From NCBI GenBank assembly GCA_013360215.1, contig JABWCP010000001.1:277144-341143 (forward strand): a stretch of 64,000 nucleotides of DNA. The letters run 5' to 3'. Below the pieces are notes generated by a model that saw only the letters and a list, made by a program, of their open reading frames with translations, had not been told where the DNA came from and made no database searches. The position numbers and the translations under genes are program-made. Source of the stretch: a bacterium. GTDB lineage: Bacteria > CLD3 > SB21. Shown here piece by piece: positions 9,779-19,117 of this stretch; within the stretch, counting starts at the first letter, position 1; each line of letters opens with the position of its first letter.

Positions 9779-10354
9779 TCAATCGTTGGGCAATTTTCTG
9801 TGCTTATACCAAGCTGCACAGACCAGTATAATGCCCGACACTACAAATGTCAACGGCCAATACGTACGGATGATAAATACCCAATCGTATGGAAACATAT
9901 AAAAATTACGTGAAATATGAATTCCTCCAAAACCGATCAGAGAAAGTCCTGCAACCAACGAAAACCAGCGTCGCATATTGAAGAAAAAATTGATGACAAA
10001 AGCGATACCGCTTATCAGAAAATATACGGGCCATAGCGTACGCATGGCGAGTCCTTCCTGTGTGTCAAGGTACAAGTGGAATACCCCGATCAACAATAAC
10101 GTCAGGCCAAAAAACACATAATATTTTTTGGTTACGATCGTCTTGATTATGCTCACGCCACCGATGATAATCAATCCGTAACGCTCCATCCAACCCCAGC
10201 TCAGTACATTCATATTCCATAGTATCCAAAACGTACCGATCACAATAAGCCATAAACCTGTAAACAGATACTTCTTATTGCTGTCAGATGCGCTATCGGA
10301 CTTCACATCTGATACCGCGGCGTCTGATGCGTTGTATTCGCTTTCCGTTTGCAT
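9779..10354 (-). CDS. Membrane protein with LiaF/DUF5668-like transmembrane repeats
   Basis: A 191-residue integral membrane protein. A hydrophilic, Ser/Asp-rich N terminus (about residues 1-27) is followed by roughly six hydrophobic segments, including YLFTGLWLIVIGTFWILWN and YWPLTFVVSGIILVCAAW. The pattern of a WPLxxxxxG after a hydrophobic hairpin is typical of the LiaI/LiaF-type membrane region found beside PspC proteins. The neighbour upstream is a double-PspC protein, so both may belong to an envelope-stress response. Molecular function is unknown. Confidence 0.7.
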   Translation of the reverse strand: MQTESEYNASDAAVSDVKSDSASDSNKKYLFTGLWLIVIGTFWILWNMNVLSWGWMERYGLIIIGGVSIIKTIVTKKYYVFFGLTLLLIGVFHLYLDTQEGLAMRTLWPVYFLISGIAFVINFFFNMRRWFSLVAGLSLIGFGGIHISRNFYMFPYDWVFIIRTYWPLTFVVSGIILVCAAWYKHRKLPND

Positions 10355-10363
10355 AACGATCTC

Positions 10364-11038
10364 CTATAATTTCTTTTCCGATGCGGCGCCAAAAACTTTT
10401 TGATCTTTGTCATCCGGTGTCAGAAGTCCTACGAGCGCATACGCGATCAAGCCGACGGGAAATGCAATAATCGTGATAAGCACCCATGCGATACGCACAA
10501 TCGAAACATCAAGATTCCAGTGTTTAGCAGCGCCGGCACAAACGCCGAATATTTTTTTATTTTCAGACGCACGACGAAATGTACTTTCACTTGTTTTATT
10601 AAAAAATCCGACTGAACCGGCAAACCGGTTACGCGATGCTATCAAAAGAATTCCGGCAATAATAAATACCGTCGGTACTAAAAATTTCCATCCAAAGTGC
10701 CTCCAGAAAAAATGGAAATTAAAAAGATTCATCGTATCAAGGAACATTATCGCACCAATCAATATCAATATGGCGCCCCAGAAAAAACCATGGTTTACAG
10801 CACTTCGTTTTTCTATCAATTCCATATCAGGATCCTGCGTCAAACTGACGGGCTCGCGGGGTACAAGAACCATCGCCGTAATATAAGCCACCACACTAAT
10901 ACAATCCACAAACGCAAAAACAACAAACAAAAGTCTCACTAAAGCTACATTCACATTAAAATATTCGGATAGACCTGCACACACGCCGTCCACCATTTTA
11001 TCACGACGCGACTTAAAAAGTTGCTTTGTTGTTTCCAT
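10364..11038 (-). CDS. Double PspC-domain membrane protein
   Basis: Inner-membrane protein of 224 residues with two PspC domains, one at each end: KSRRDKMVDGVCAGLSEYF near the N terminus and ENKKIFGVCAGAAKHW near the C terminus, each followed by membrane segments. Two further hydrophobic stretches lie between them. PspC proteins work in envelope/phage-shock stress signalling. The ATG at 11038 has AGGAG 5 bases upstream and begins METTKQLFKS; an upstream ATG at 11101 would add 21 residues with no homology and reach into the divergent gene's leader. It heads the three-gene minus-strand operon ending in yhbY. Confidence 0.85.
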   Translation of the reverse strand: METTKQLFKSRRDKMVDGVCAGLSEYFNVNVALVRLLFVVFAFVDCISVVAYITAMVLVPREPVSLTQDPDMELIEKRSAVNHGFFWGAILILIGAIMFLDTMNLFNFHFFWRHFGWKFLVPTVFIIAGILLIASRNRFAGSVGFFNKTSESTFRRASENKKIFGVCAGAAKHWNLDVSIVRIAWVLITIIAFPVGLIAYALVGLLTPDDKDQKVFGAASEKKL

Positions 11039-11143
11039 GGTATCTCCTGATTCAAAATAATGTCCATAGATAAGAACGTGTATCTTCCAAAAATGTTGCA
11101 TTTTTTAGTTAATTTGTTTAGTTCCAATGCGAGGAGATTTGCT

Positions 11144-12046
11144 TTGAATAATATACTACTACTCGGTATTTGTTTTATTTTGGGTATCGGCTTGCGTAAA
11201 AGTGGACGTTTCCATGAAAAAACGGCGGTCGTGCTTAATGCTTTTATTATTCACATCGCCCTACCAGCCTTAACATTACTACATGTCCACACTTTAAAAG
11301 TAAGTGCTGATATATGGCTCCCCGCCAGCATGGCATGGTTTTTCTTTGCAATTTCTGCTGTAACTTTTTATGGGCTCAGCCATTTACTCCATTGGGATAG
11401 AAGCACTACCGGCTGTATGATGCTTGTCGGCGGCCTTGGAAATACCTCTTTTCTTGGTGTCCCGATGATTGAAACGTTTTTCGGAAAAGAAGGCATTCCG
11501 ATCGGGCTTGTCGTGGACCAACTCGGCTCATTTCTTGTTATATCAACCTTGGGTATTTGGACAGCCAATTATTACCAGGGTCAAAGCGTCGCGATGAAAT
11601 CGTTAATCAAACGCGTCATCGTTTTCCCGCCATTTATAGCACTCATGCTTGCTGTAGCACTCATACCTTATGAATTTCCCGTACCCTTGACCTATACGCT
11701 AGATCGGCTTGGACAAACTTTGGCACCGCTTGCGCTGTTCTCTGTAGGTTTCCAGGTTCGTTTTTCTAAAATAAATTCACTTCGTACACCGCTTGTTTTA
11801 GGTTTGAGCTTCAAATTGCTCATCGCGCCGGCTATGCTTTTTATTTTGTATAGCGCGCTAACGGCCGATCGCGATTTGCTTTTTGACATTACGATTTTTG
11901 AAGCTGCGATGCCGCCTATGATCACGGCGGCTATTTTGGCCACAGAGCACGATCTGCGACCTGAACTGGCCTCCCTGATGGTAGGTATAGGTATCATCGT
12001 ATCCATGTTTACGTTACCATTTTGGTGGGTACTTCTCACTCTCTAA
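11144..12046 (+). CDS. AEC-family transporter (auxin efflux carrier-like)
   Basis: Inner-membrane carrier of about 300 residues with ten predicted hydrophobic segments in two halves. Family features are LPALTLLHV after the first helices, GGLGNTSFLGVPM, and AAMPPMITAAILA in the second half. Relatives export or import organic acids such as malate, or auxin-like compounds; the substrate here is unknown. The TTG at 11144 has GAGGAG 7 bases upstream and gives the usual family N terminus (NNILLLGICF); an ATG at 11060 would add 28 atypical residues. It is divergent from pspC. Confidence 0.85.
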   Translation: MNNILLLGICFILGIGLRKSGRFHEKTAVVLNAFIIHIALPALTLLHVHTLKVSADIWLPASMAWFFFAISAVTFYGLSHLLHWDRSTTGCMMLVGGLGNTSFLGVPMIETFFGKEGIPIGLVVDQLGSFLVISTLGIWTANYYQGQSVAMKSLIKRVIVFPPFIALMLAVALIPYEFPVPLTYTLDRLGQTLAPLALFSVGFQVRFSKINSLRTPLVLGLSFKLLIAPAMLFILYSALTADRDLLFDITIFEAAMPPMITAAILATEHDLRPELASLMVGIGIIVSMFTLPFWWVLLTL

Positions 12047-12053
12047 ATCCCGC

Positions 12054-12081
12054 TTGTAAAAAAAGACTTTTTTATTATATT
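12054..12081 (+). promoter_or_regulatory. Candidate promoter for the cyclophilin gene
   Basis: TTGTAA and TATATT are separated by 16 bases, ending about 23 bases before the start codon. The region also holds A7 and T6 runs that could form a weak stem. Confidence 0.35.
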
Positions 12082-12104
12082 GCGACCAAAATTAAGGAGA
12101 TCCT

Positions 12105-12581
12105 ATGCCAGACACGATCATCGTTTTAGAAACCACGCAAGGTACAATCGAAGTAAAACTATTTCCTGACATTGCTCCCAAAGCTTCGGAAAATTTTGAG
12201 CAGCTTGTCGAAAAGGGCTATTATGACGGGATTATTTTTCATCGCATCATTAAAGATTTTATGATACAAGGCGGTGATCCTACAGGTACAGGGCGCGGCG
12301 GCCAATCCGTGTGGGGAATGCCTTTTGATGACGAATTCAGTTTCAAGGTTCAATTTGATAAACCGGGTATTCTTGCCATGGCTAATGCCGGCCCGCGCAC
12401 CAACGGAAGCCAGTTCTTTATTACGACAGTTCCCACACCGTGGCTCAATAACCGTCATACGATTTTCGGTGAAGTGATTAGCGGGTATGATGTAGTAAAG
12501 AAATTGGAAGGGGTTAAAACTAATCCGATGGATAAACCGTTACAAGATCAAAAAATCACCAAAGCCTATAAGAAAGCTTGA
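12105..12581 (+). CDS. Cyclophilin-type peptidyl-prolyl cis-trans isomerase
   Basis: Catalyses proline isomerisation during protein folding. The 158-residue protein has the catalytic Arg in [15 protein letters not shown], the NGSQFFIT segment, and [11 protein letters not shown]. There is no signal peptide, so it is cytoplasmic (PpiB-like). AAGGAG precedes the ATG. trhO follows after 7 bases, suggesting co-transcription. Confidence 0.95.
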   Translation: MPDTIIVLETTQGTIEVKLFPDIAPKASENFEQLVEKGYYDGIIFHRIIKDFMIQGGDPTGTGRGGQSVWGMPFDDEFSFKVQFDKPGILAMANAGPRTNGSQFFITTVPTPWLNNRHTIFGEVISGYDVVKKLEGVKTNPMDKPLQDQKITKAYKKA

Positions 12582-12588
12582 TCGGCAC

Positions 12589-13548
12589 ATGATGCCCTAT
12601 CGCATACTTTTATATTATAAATTTACTGAAATATCGGATTACGAAAAATTTGCGGCCGAGCATCTTGCGTTATGCCAATCGCTCGGCCTTTTGGGGCGGA
12701 TCATCGTTGCTCCGGAAGGTATAAACGGTACGGTTTCAGGTACGGTAGAACAAACCGACATTTACCAAAAAACAATCCTGTCGGATCCGCGTTTTTCGGA
12801 TATGGTTATTAAGTCCGATCCATCCGATAAACATGCTTTTCGCCGCCTTTCAGTCAAAGCTCGCACAGAAATTGTTACATTAGGCCCGGATAATGTCAAT
12901 CCGGTCGAAAAAACAGGTCGCTATTTAGAACCACCTGATTTTTATGCCGCGATGCAAGAACCGGATGTTGTGATCATCGATGCGCGTAATGACTACGAGT
13001 ACGATATGGGTCACTTTAAAGGGGCAATACGACCTGATGTAAGTAACTTCAAAGAATTTCCCGCGTGGGTTCGCCAAAACCTCAGTTCTTATCGTGATAA
13101 AAAGGTTCTTACGTATTGTACCGGCGGCATTCGCTGTGAAAAATTTACCGGTTTGCTAATCAATGAAGGATTTAAAGACGTCTATCAACTGCATGGCGGC
13201 ATTGTAATGTACGGCAAGCATCCTGATACGCAGGGCAGAGACTTTGAAGGCAAAATGTATGTGTTCGATGAACGCATCGGCGTCGAAGTCAACCATACAG
13301 AAACAGCGTCCATCATTACTCGGTGTTTATACTGTGAAGCTGTGACAGACCACTTTGTCAACTGTGCACACTTGGACTGTCACAAAAGTTTTTATATATG
13401 TGCCGCGTGTGACCGCGCCAACCAACGCAGTTGCTCCGAAGCCTGCAAAAATGCAGAACATCATGAATACCGTGTACTCGGCGACGCACTTTTCGAAGCC
13501 CCCTTAACACCGCGCGGCTTATTTAAATCCATATTGCCAACTTCCTGA
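12589..13548 (+). CDS. trhO: tRNA uridine(34) hydroxylase (rhodanese family)
   Basis: TrhO (YceA) forms 5-hydroxyuridine at the wobble base of certain tRNAs, using a rhodanese domain with a catalytic cysteine. The 319-residue protein has the N-terminal UPF0176 domain, a rhodanese domain (about residues 115-215) with Cys177 and Cys183 in YCTGGIRCEKF, and a C-terminal cysteine-rich tail with CLYC, CAAC and CSEAC that probably binds zinc. Two consecutive ATG codons open the gene. Downstream lies an 80-base gap holding the MarR-GNAT operator. Confidence 0.93.
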   Translation: MMPYRILLYYKFTEISDYEKFAAEHLALCQSLGLLGRIIVAPEGINGTVSGTVEQTDIYQKTILSDPRFSDMVIKSDPSDKHAFRRLSVKARTEIVTLGPDNVNPVEKTGRYLEPPDFYAAMQEPDVVIIDARNDYEYDMGHFKGAIRPDVSNFKEFPAWVRQNLSSYRDKKVLTYCTGGIRCEKFTGLLINEGFKDVYQLHGGIVMYGKHPDTQGRDFEGKMYVFDERIGVEVNHTETASIITRCLYCEAVTDHFVNCAHLDCHKSFYICAACDRANQRSCSEACKNAEHHEYRVLGDALFEAPLTPRGLFKSILPTS

Positions 13549-13592
13549 ATTGTCGCCCAAATTCATTGCATTTCAATCCTATATTCTATAGG

Positions 13593-13616
13593 TTATACGT
13601 AACATATTACGTATAA
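13593..13616. promoter_or_regulatory. Perfect 10-bp inverted repeat before the MarR-GNAT gene
   Basis: Arms TTATACGTAA and TTACGTATAA match perfectly around a 4-base spacer (CATA), 12 bases upstream of the start codon. A palindrome of this size placed over the leader of a MarR-type gene is what an autoregulatory operator looks like; the assignment is inferred from position. Confidence 0.65.
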
Positions 13617-13628
13617 ATAGAGTCAATT

Positions 13629-14576
13629 ATGGATACAGTAAAACACTTGGGTGAGCTTGCCATCGGAAGCAGACTTCGCCGACTCAGTGACCGACTTTTA
13701 GCCAATGTAAATCGTATCTATCAGGAACACGGGTTAAATTTTGAAACGCGTTGGTTTTTGATGTTTTACCAATTGCATCTCAAGTCGCCCATGTCTATTA
13801 CAGAGATTGCGGCAGCTACCGGTTTTACACATCCGGCTATTATCCAACTATCGGATGAATTAATTAAGGTTGGATTGATCGCATCCGTTACCGATACCAC
13901 AGATAAGCGTCGCCGTCTGATTTCTTTGTCGGCCAAAGGCATCGAAATGCTGGGTCATTTGAAACCGGTATGGCATCAAATCGAAGAAGCGCACCGCCAG
14001 ATCAGTCGCGAAATCGGTATGGATCTACTTTCCACGCTTGAGCGCTACGAAGAAATACTTGATGAACGTGACATCTATGAGCGTGTCACCCACGCGACAA
14101 AAGTTTCTTCTGCCTCTGATATTGTAATTCATACGTATGCACCGCGTTTCAAAAAATATTTCAAATCGCTCAATATCGAATGGTTAAAAAAATTTTTTAC
14201 AATTGAGCCATTGGATCGAAAAATACTATCCCATCCCGAAACCATCATAAAAGACGGCGGTGAAATATTTTTTGCCGAGTGGAATGGAAAAATCGTTGGC
14301 ACTTGCGCTGTACTAAACAATAAAGCCGGAATTTATGAACTAGCCAAAATGGCTGTAACCGAAAAAGCGCAAGGTAAACACATCGGATGGAAACTCGGAT
14401 CGCATGCGATCACGTGGGCACAGAAAAGCAAAGGTAAAACAATGGTTTTAGAAACAAGTCGAAAATTGGATGCCGCGTTAGCCTTGTATCGCAAATTAGG
14501 TTTTGTATTGGTTGCTAATCCCGAGCCATCCAAATATGAACGTTCCACGATCAAAATGGAGTTGCGATTGAGGTAA
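13629..14576 (+). CDS. MarR-type regulator fused to a GNAT acetyltransferase
   Basis: A 315-residue two-domain protein. Residues 1-150 form a MarR winged helix, with SITEIAAATGFTHPAIIQLSDELIKVG as recognition region (given here in short: SITEIAAATGF) and the wing DTTDKRRRLISLS. Residues about 160-310 form a GNAT fold: MAVTEKAQGKHIGWKLG is the acetyl-CoA loop region (core QGKHIGWKLG), followed by LETSRKL and ALYRKLGF. Such fusions may couple ligand sensing with acetylation of a small molecule; the substrate is unknown. A perfect palindrome lies just upstream. It is convergent with the DUF58 gene, with 2 bases between. Confidence 0.88.
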   Translation: MDTVKHLGELAIGSRLRRLSDRLLANVNRIYQEHGLNFETRWFLMFYQLHLKSPMSITEIAAATGFTHPAIIQLSDELIKVGLIASVTDTTDKRRRLISLSAKGIEMLGHLKPVWHQIEEAHRQISREIGMDLLSTLERYEEILDERDIYERVTHATKVSSASDIVIHTYAPRFKKYFKSLNIEWLKKFFTIEPLDRKILSHPETIIKDGGEIFFAEWNGKIVGTCAVLNNKAGIYELAKMAVTEKAQGKHIGWKLGSHAITWAQKSKGKTMVLETSRKLDAALALYRKLGFVLVANPEPSKYERSTIKMELRLR

Positions 14577-14578
14577 GA

Positions 14579-15475
14579 TTATCCTCCGATTTTAGACCGT
14601 TTTGCGATATACTCCCTCAAGGCCACATCAAAGGGCGTTTTAGTATCCAGCAAAACGTAATCGACCCGGCTTTCTCTGCACCGGCGGCGATAATAATCAC
14701 AAAACGATTCTACTTCTTGAGCGTAGGCTTTGCGAATGTGCCAAGGCTGCGTTGCCAATTGTTCTCCGGTTTCCAAGTCATCAAAAACCACATCGCCTTC
14801 AAAATCCAGAGTGCGCTCCGCATGGTCCAGCACATGAAACACGATCACTTCATGGCCGTCATGACGAAAGTGCCGTAGTGCGTGCACGACATCCTCCGCT
14901 TCATCCAAAAGATCGCTTATCAGAATTACAAGCCCTCGCCGTTTGATGCGTTCGGCTACGGCATGAAGATTCTCCGCAATGCGCGTAGTTTCGTGATATG
15001 ATATATTCTGCAAAGCCTCTTCGATCGTTTTGATATAACCCAGCGTTGCACGGGGGGGCAAATACTTACGCAACACTTTATCAAAAATGGCAAGCCCGGC
15101 AGCATCTTTTTGATGAATCATCAAATACGCCAGCGAAGCCGCCAGATATCCGCCATATTGAAGCTTATTCACCTCGCCCGTTCCAAACGTCATGGATGCA
15201 CTTGTATCAAGCACAATATGGCATTTGAGATTCGTCTCCTCCTCAAACCGCTTCACGTAATACCGCGAAGTACGGCCGTACACTTTCCAATCTATCGAAC
15301 GTATTTCGTCACCGGGCATATATTGCCGGTGCTCCGCAAACTCAACGCTGAAACCGTGATATGGGCTTTTATGGAGTCCCGTAATAAATCCTTCGACTAC
15401 GAAACGCGCAATCATCTCCAGGTTGGCTAGGCGTGCAACCACATCGGGTTGCAAATATTTTTTAAAGTCTGTCAT
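14579..15475 (-). CDS. DUF58 / von Willebrand A-like protein
   Basis: A 298-residue protein of the DUF58 family, which usually works with MoxR AAA+ ATPases. The family segments are clear: GFSVEFAEHRQYMPGDE, RSIDWKVYGRTSRYYVKRF, and a vWA-like metal motif DTSASMTFG. No membrane segment is seen. The MoxR gene in this window lies about 10 kb away in another operon. The start (MTDFKKYL) agrees with the family, yet it has no Shine-Dalgarno and lies 6 bases after the T tract of the preceding terminator. Confidence 0.9.
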   Translation of the reverse strand: MTDFKKYLQPDVVARLANLEMIARFVVEGFITGLHKSPYHGFSVEFAEHRQYMPGDEIRSIDWKVYGRTSRYYVKRFEEETNLKCHIVLDTSASMTFGTGEVNKLQYGGYLAASLAYLMIHQKDAAGLAIFDKVLRKYLPPRATLGYIKTIEEALQNISYHETTRIAENLHAVAERIKRRGLVILISDLLDEAEDVVHALRHFRHDGHEVIVFHVLDHAERTLDFEGDVVFDDLETGEQLATQPWHIRKAYAQEVESFCDYYRRRCRESRVDYVLLDTKTPFDVALREYIAKRSKIGG

Positions 15476-15480
15476 GTGTT

Positions 15481-15511
15481 AAAAAAATAATCCCGCACAG
15501 GGCGGGATTAT
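15481..15511 (-). terminator. Intrinsic terminator after the peptidase-propeller-barrel gene
   Basis: Perfect 10-base-pair stem (ATAATCCCGC/GCGGGATTAT) with a 5-base loop; on the minus strand it is followed by seven T. It lies directly before the DUF58 start codon. Confidence 0.88.
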
Positions 15512-15532
15512 GATACTCAATGTTTTTCTAAA

Positions 15533-18500
15533 TTAAAAATCCGATCCTATCGAAAAATAATGTTTGGCATTATCACCACGAAAACGCGGGTTTCGAATAT
15601 TCCAAGCCAGATCGTAGCGCAGGATAAAAAATCCTACGAACGCACGTATACCGAAACCATAACCTATGCGAGCATCCTGAAATACGGGGTTCCCTTCACC
15701 TTGCAAGGTCTGACCCCAGTTAAAGCGGCCTTTGTTATACACAATTTTTCCATTTCGGTCTATATAACGGTAGTTTGCTCTTGTGGAATCACCCGTAATA
15801 GGATCAACAAATGTCCGATTTTTACCTCCCCAAGCCGCACCAAAATCAACAAAAGTCACGCCGCGTATTTGTTGGAGGAACATGGGAAGGGGAAAACCCA
15901 ACTGCATGAAGTGAACGAGTGGGAAACGAAACTCAAAATTGGTGATAAAATATCGTGTACCCTGAAGTTCATAATAATTACTTCCGCGCAGCGGGGAAAC
16001 ATACGTGGCAAGAAAGTCTTCAAACGTATCCACTAAAATATCACCGTTATTAAATCGGGGAAGAATCCAATTATCCAATCCACCTACAAAAAAGCGTTGC
16101 GGATCACGTCCAAATGTTGCACCAGCACTAGCACGGGTCGCAATCGCATAAAACTTTTTGAACCAAAAATACTTCCTACCATCTACGGTAGCTGTTACGA
16201 AGCGAAGTCCATTTTGCCCATATCCCGGGCTAGCCGTCAATGATATTTGAGCACGTTGGCCGTCAAAAGGACCGAAATATGTGTTAAGAGCATTATCATT
16301 GACCAGTGACAAAGAAAAAACCGTGTTATTGGACTGTCGCGACGATCCTAAGCCTGTAGTATCTTTTCGAGGCATATCATAACGATCTCGCGCATTCCAC
16401 GATGTCTCTCGCGCCAGAACGATCTGCGTTGCTGAAAAATCGACCCGATTAAACTTATTAATAGGACGCGAGGCATTTAATCCAAGACCATAAAAACGAA
16501 AACGCACAAAACTATCGTAAATACCATCGGGGCGATTATAGATAGGGTATCCCGTTATCGGATCGGCAGATAACTCATCTACGTAATCCGTCGCAAAAGC
16601 ATACGCTGAATGAAAGGCTGTAATACCATAATCCGTACGATTGGCTAAATAGTAGTATGAACCGGTAAAGCTACTGTTTTTGAGATCAAAAAATAAATTA
16701 GTTCCCAACAGAAGCCTGTGATCACCCAGCATATCACTAAATGCAAATTGTGTTACACCTTGAAAACCAGTCATCGTATTGAATCCGGCGGTACCATATA
16801 CCATATCCGGTGAAAATTTTACGCGATAACGTCGAACACGGTAATCACCTTTTTCGTTTTTATAAACATTTTCCGGTAACTCCACAGCTTCTTCCGGTTC
16901 TTCTTCATCCTTAACGGAGGAACTATTATTTTCATCTTCTAGTCCGGCAAATACGAAGTTTCGATAAGATACCTGCGATTCTTGTATTTTCAAAGAATCA
17001 ACTTTGGGGTCCGTCACCGTTGAAGACTCCCCTTCATTGGATGAAACTAACTTGTCATGTTTTTTAATACCAATTTCATCCGCTAAAGTTTCAGGTAAAT
17101 CATGATCTTTACGAAATTTTTTCATCGAAATCGTAATCGGCAGTTCTACAGGTTTCATTTCAAACGGGTTCTTCAACGTATAAACATCGAACCCACTTCT
17201 ATTGAAGCCTGAGAATGTCAAAAATTTACCATCTTTGCTGAGAGAAGGTTGGAAAATACCACTTAAGTTATTGGTAATAGCGTAATTTTTTTTCTCTTTG
17301 AGATCAGCAACGTAAATATTGCTTACACCATTTCGATCCGAAGTGAAAAGAAGTTTACTATTATCCGGGCCCCACTCCGGCCATGAGTCATTCATTTCAT
17401 CCGTCGTAATGCGCTCCATACCCGAACCATCCGCATTCATCACGTAGATATCTGTTTGACGGTACTCAAAATTGATCATTTTAAAACCGTCGGGTTGTTT
17501 ACCCAGAATATCACGTCGGTCCGATACAAAAGCGATTTTACTGCCATCGCGACTATAAACCGCACGACTATCACTAAACACATCGTCTGTCAGTTTAGAT
17601 AATTTACCGCTCGCCAATTCAAACTCAAAAACATCGCTTTGGCCAAAACGCATTCCGGAAAAGGCGATTTTTTTTCCATCCGGGCTCCACGAACCGCCAA
17701 ATACGCCTTCTAGATCCGGCCAACTATATTTTGTAATATCTCCCGTCATCACATCTACGACCAGTAAGGCGTCATTATCGCTGGCTTTCGCTGCAAAGAC
17801 CAATTTTTTGCTGTCCGGTGACCAGCTCATACCCGGACTGAGCCAATGTAATTCTTCAAGGTTAGGTGTTTTTTCTCCGGACACGAGCTTTTTCAACGGC
17901 ATGCCGTCGTATGCTGAAATTAACATAATATCCGCGTAACCCGATTTATCCGTAAGATATGCGATTTTATCACCATTCGGAGAAATCGTAGGCGTCATGT
18001 TATAGAAATTTTCGTCCTTTAAGTGATTGGTCAACGCTTTACCGATTTCTTTTACTGAAACCATCTGTGAAATATCAGGATAATAAATTTTACGCTGATA
18101 CGTCGCCCACTTATCGGAAAACTCTTCTTCTTTCATACCGAAGGTAGATTCAAATGTAGCATTGGGTGTTCCTGCAACACGCAGTTTGGTCATAAATTCA
18201 GCTACTTTTTCTCGCCCGTATTTTTCCTCCATATATCGAAAAACGGTCGGTCCCGCCGTATAAACAGCATAACCACCCATTTGATTCAATGGCGGTAAGT
18301 AAGCTTCCATCACTGCATCGCGTACAAACATATCCGATTGGGTATTAAATGCACCATAACGCGACGAGTACTCTGCAAGACCTTCGGCGACCCACAGCGG
18401 CACCTGCACGCGAATCCGGCCGGAAATAATACCTTGGATCGAACCACCGTACATATAATCATTCATCACCCCGTGTACCAACTCGTGGTGGATCACGTGA

Positions 18501-18916
18501 CGAAACTGTTCGTAAGAGCCTTCAAACGGAATGACGACCCGATTTTTAAATAATTCCGTAACACCGCCGATGCCCTCGGACATATATTCGTCCAGGACGT
18601 TGGTTTGTTGAAATTGGTTATGCGAGTTATAAACAACCAAAGCGATGCGGCTTTGAATATCATAATTGCGAAAGCACTCTTTAATATGAACGTATGCGCT
18701 TTCGGCAACTTCGGCCGTAAAACGCGCAATGTCCTCGCCGCCTTTGTAATAATAAATGTCAAAGTGCTTGGATTGAATGTAACGCCAGTTGAACTCCTGA
18801 TATTGTACCTTATTCTGGCCAAACCATTTTTGCTCTTCCTGGGCTGCGACTTTGCCGGTCAATAAATAGACGGTCAACATGATAAAACCAACGGGGAGCC
18901 TGAAAAAACTCCGCAT
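15533..18916 (-). CDS. Outer-membrane protein: metallopeptidase, WD40-like propeller and Omp85-type barrel
   Basis: A 1127-residue envelope protein. After a signal peptide (residues 1-26, ending KVAAQ) comes a gluzincin-type peptidase domain with HELVH (His144-His148) and downstream WVAEGLAEY, the likely third ligand. Six PD40/WD40-like repeats follow, for example SPNGDKIAYLTD, SPDGKKIAFSG and SRDGSKIAFVSD. An acidic linker leads to a C-terminal beta-barrel (about residues 740-1127) resembling the bacterial surface antigen/Omp85 fold and ending in F. The ATG at 18916 has AAGGAGG 6 bases upstream; an upstream ATG at 19129 would overlap ndk. Its role is unknown: envelope assembly or proteolysis are possible. 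Confidence 0.85.
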   Translation of the reverse strand: MRSFFRLPVGFIMLTVYLLTGKVAAQEEQKWFGQNKVQYQEFNWRYIQSKHFDIYYYKGGEDIARFTAEVAESAYVHIKECFRNYDIQSRIALVVYNSHNQFQQTNVLDEYMSEGIGGVTELFKNRVVIPFEGSYEQFRHVIHHELVHGVMNDYMYGGSIQGIISGRIRVQVPLWVAEGLAEYSSRYGAFNTQSDMFVRDAVMEAYLPPLNQMGGYAVYTAGPTVFRYMEEKYGREKVAEFMTKLRVAGTPNATFESTFGMKEEEFSDKWATYQRKIYYPDISQMVSVKEIGKALTNHLKDENFYNMTPTISPNGDKIAYLTDKSGYADIMLISAYDGMPLKKLVSGEKTPNLEELHWLSPGMSWSPDSKKLVFAAKASDNDALLVVDVMTGDITKYSWPDLEGVFGGSWSPDGKKIAFSGMRFGQSDVFEFELASGKLSKLTDDVFSDSRAVYSRDGSKIAFVSDRRDILGKQPDGFKMINFEYRQTDIYVMNADGSGMERITTDEMNDSWPEWGPDNSKLLFTSDRNGVSNIYVADLKEKKNYAITNNLSGIFQPSLSKDGKFLTFSGFNRSGFDVYTLKNPFEMKPVELPITISMKKFRKDHDLPETLADEIGIKKHDKLVSSNEGESSTVTDPKVDSLKIQESQVSYRNFVFAGLEDENNSSSVKDEEEPEEAVELPENVYKNEKGDYRVRRYRVKFSPDMVYGTAGFNTMTGFQGVTQFAFSDMLGDHRLLLGTNLFFDLKNSSFTGSYYYLANRTDYGITAFHSAYAFATDYVDELSADPITGYPIYNRPDGIYDSFVRFRFYGLGLNASRPINKFNRVDFSATQIVLARETSWNARDRYDMPRKDTTGLGSSRQSNNTVFSLSLVNDNALNTYFGPFDGQRAQISLTASPGYGQNGLRFVTATVDGRKYFWFKKFYAIATRASAGATFGRDPQRFFVGGLDNWILPRFNNGDILVDTFEDFLATYVSPLRGSNYYELQGTRYFITNFEFRFPLVHFMQLGFPLPMFLQQIRGVTFVDFGAAWGGKNRTFVDPITGDSTRANYRYIDRNGKIVYNKGRFNWGQTLQGEGNPVFQDARIGYGFGIRAFVGFFILRYDLAWNIRNPRFRGDNAKHYFSIGSDF

Positions 18917-19015
18917 ACGAAACCTCCTTACAAAGGAATATTTTAACCTGGAAATGACTAAGAGATATACGCAGTAAATGATTAAAGGTTTAACGGCACA
19001 GCTACAAAAAATGAT

Positions 19016-19044
19016 TTGCCAGAAACGAGTCAAACCGCTATATT
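19016..19044 (+). promoter_or_regulatory. Candidate promoter for ndk
   Basis: TTGCCA and TATATT are separated by exactly 17 bases, about 70 bases before the ndk start and between two divergent genes. Confidence 0.5.
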
Positions 19045-19117
19045 CCGCGCGCTTATTAAATAGTCTATACAAAAAGACAACAACATTCAAGCATAAACAC
19101 GACCCGAGGAGTACCGC

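Noticed and set aside
10407-10886. Plus-strand frame of 159 residues opposite the PspC gene
   Set aside because: Antisense shadow of two clear PspC domains.
15560-16036. Plus-strand frame of 158 residues inside the large outer-membrane gene
   Set aside because: It lies antisense to a well-supported barrel domain and has no recognisable motif.
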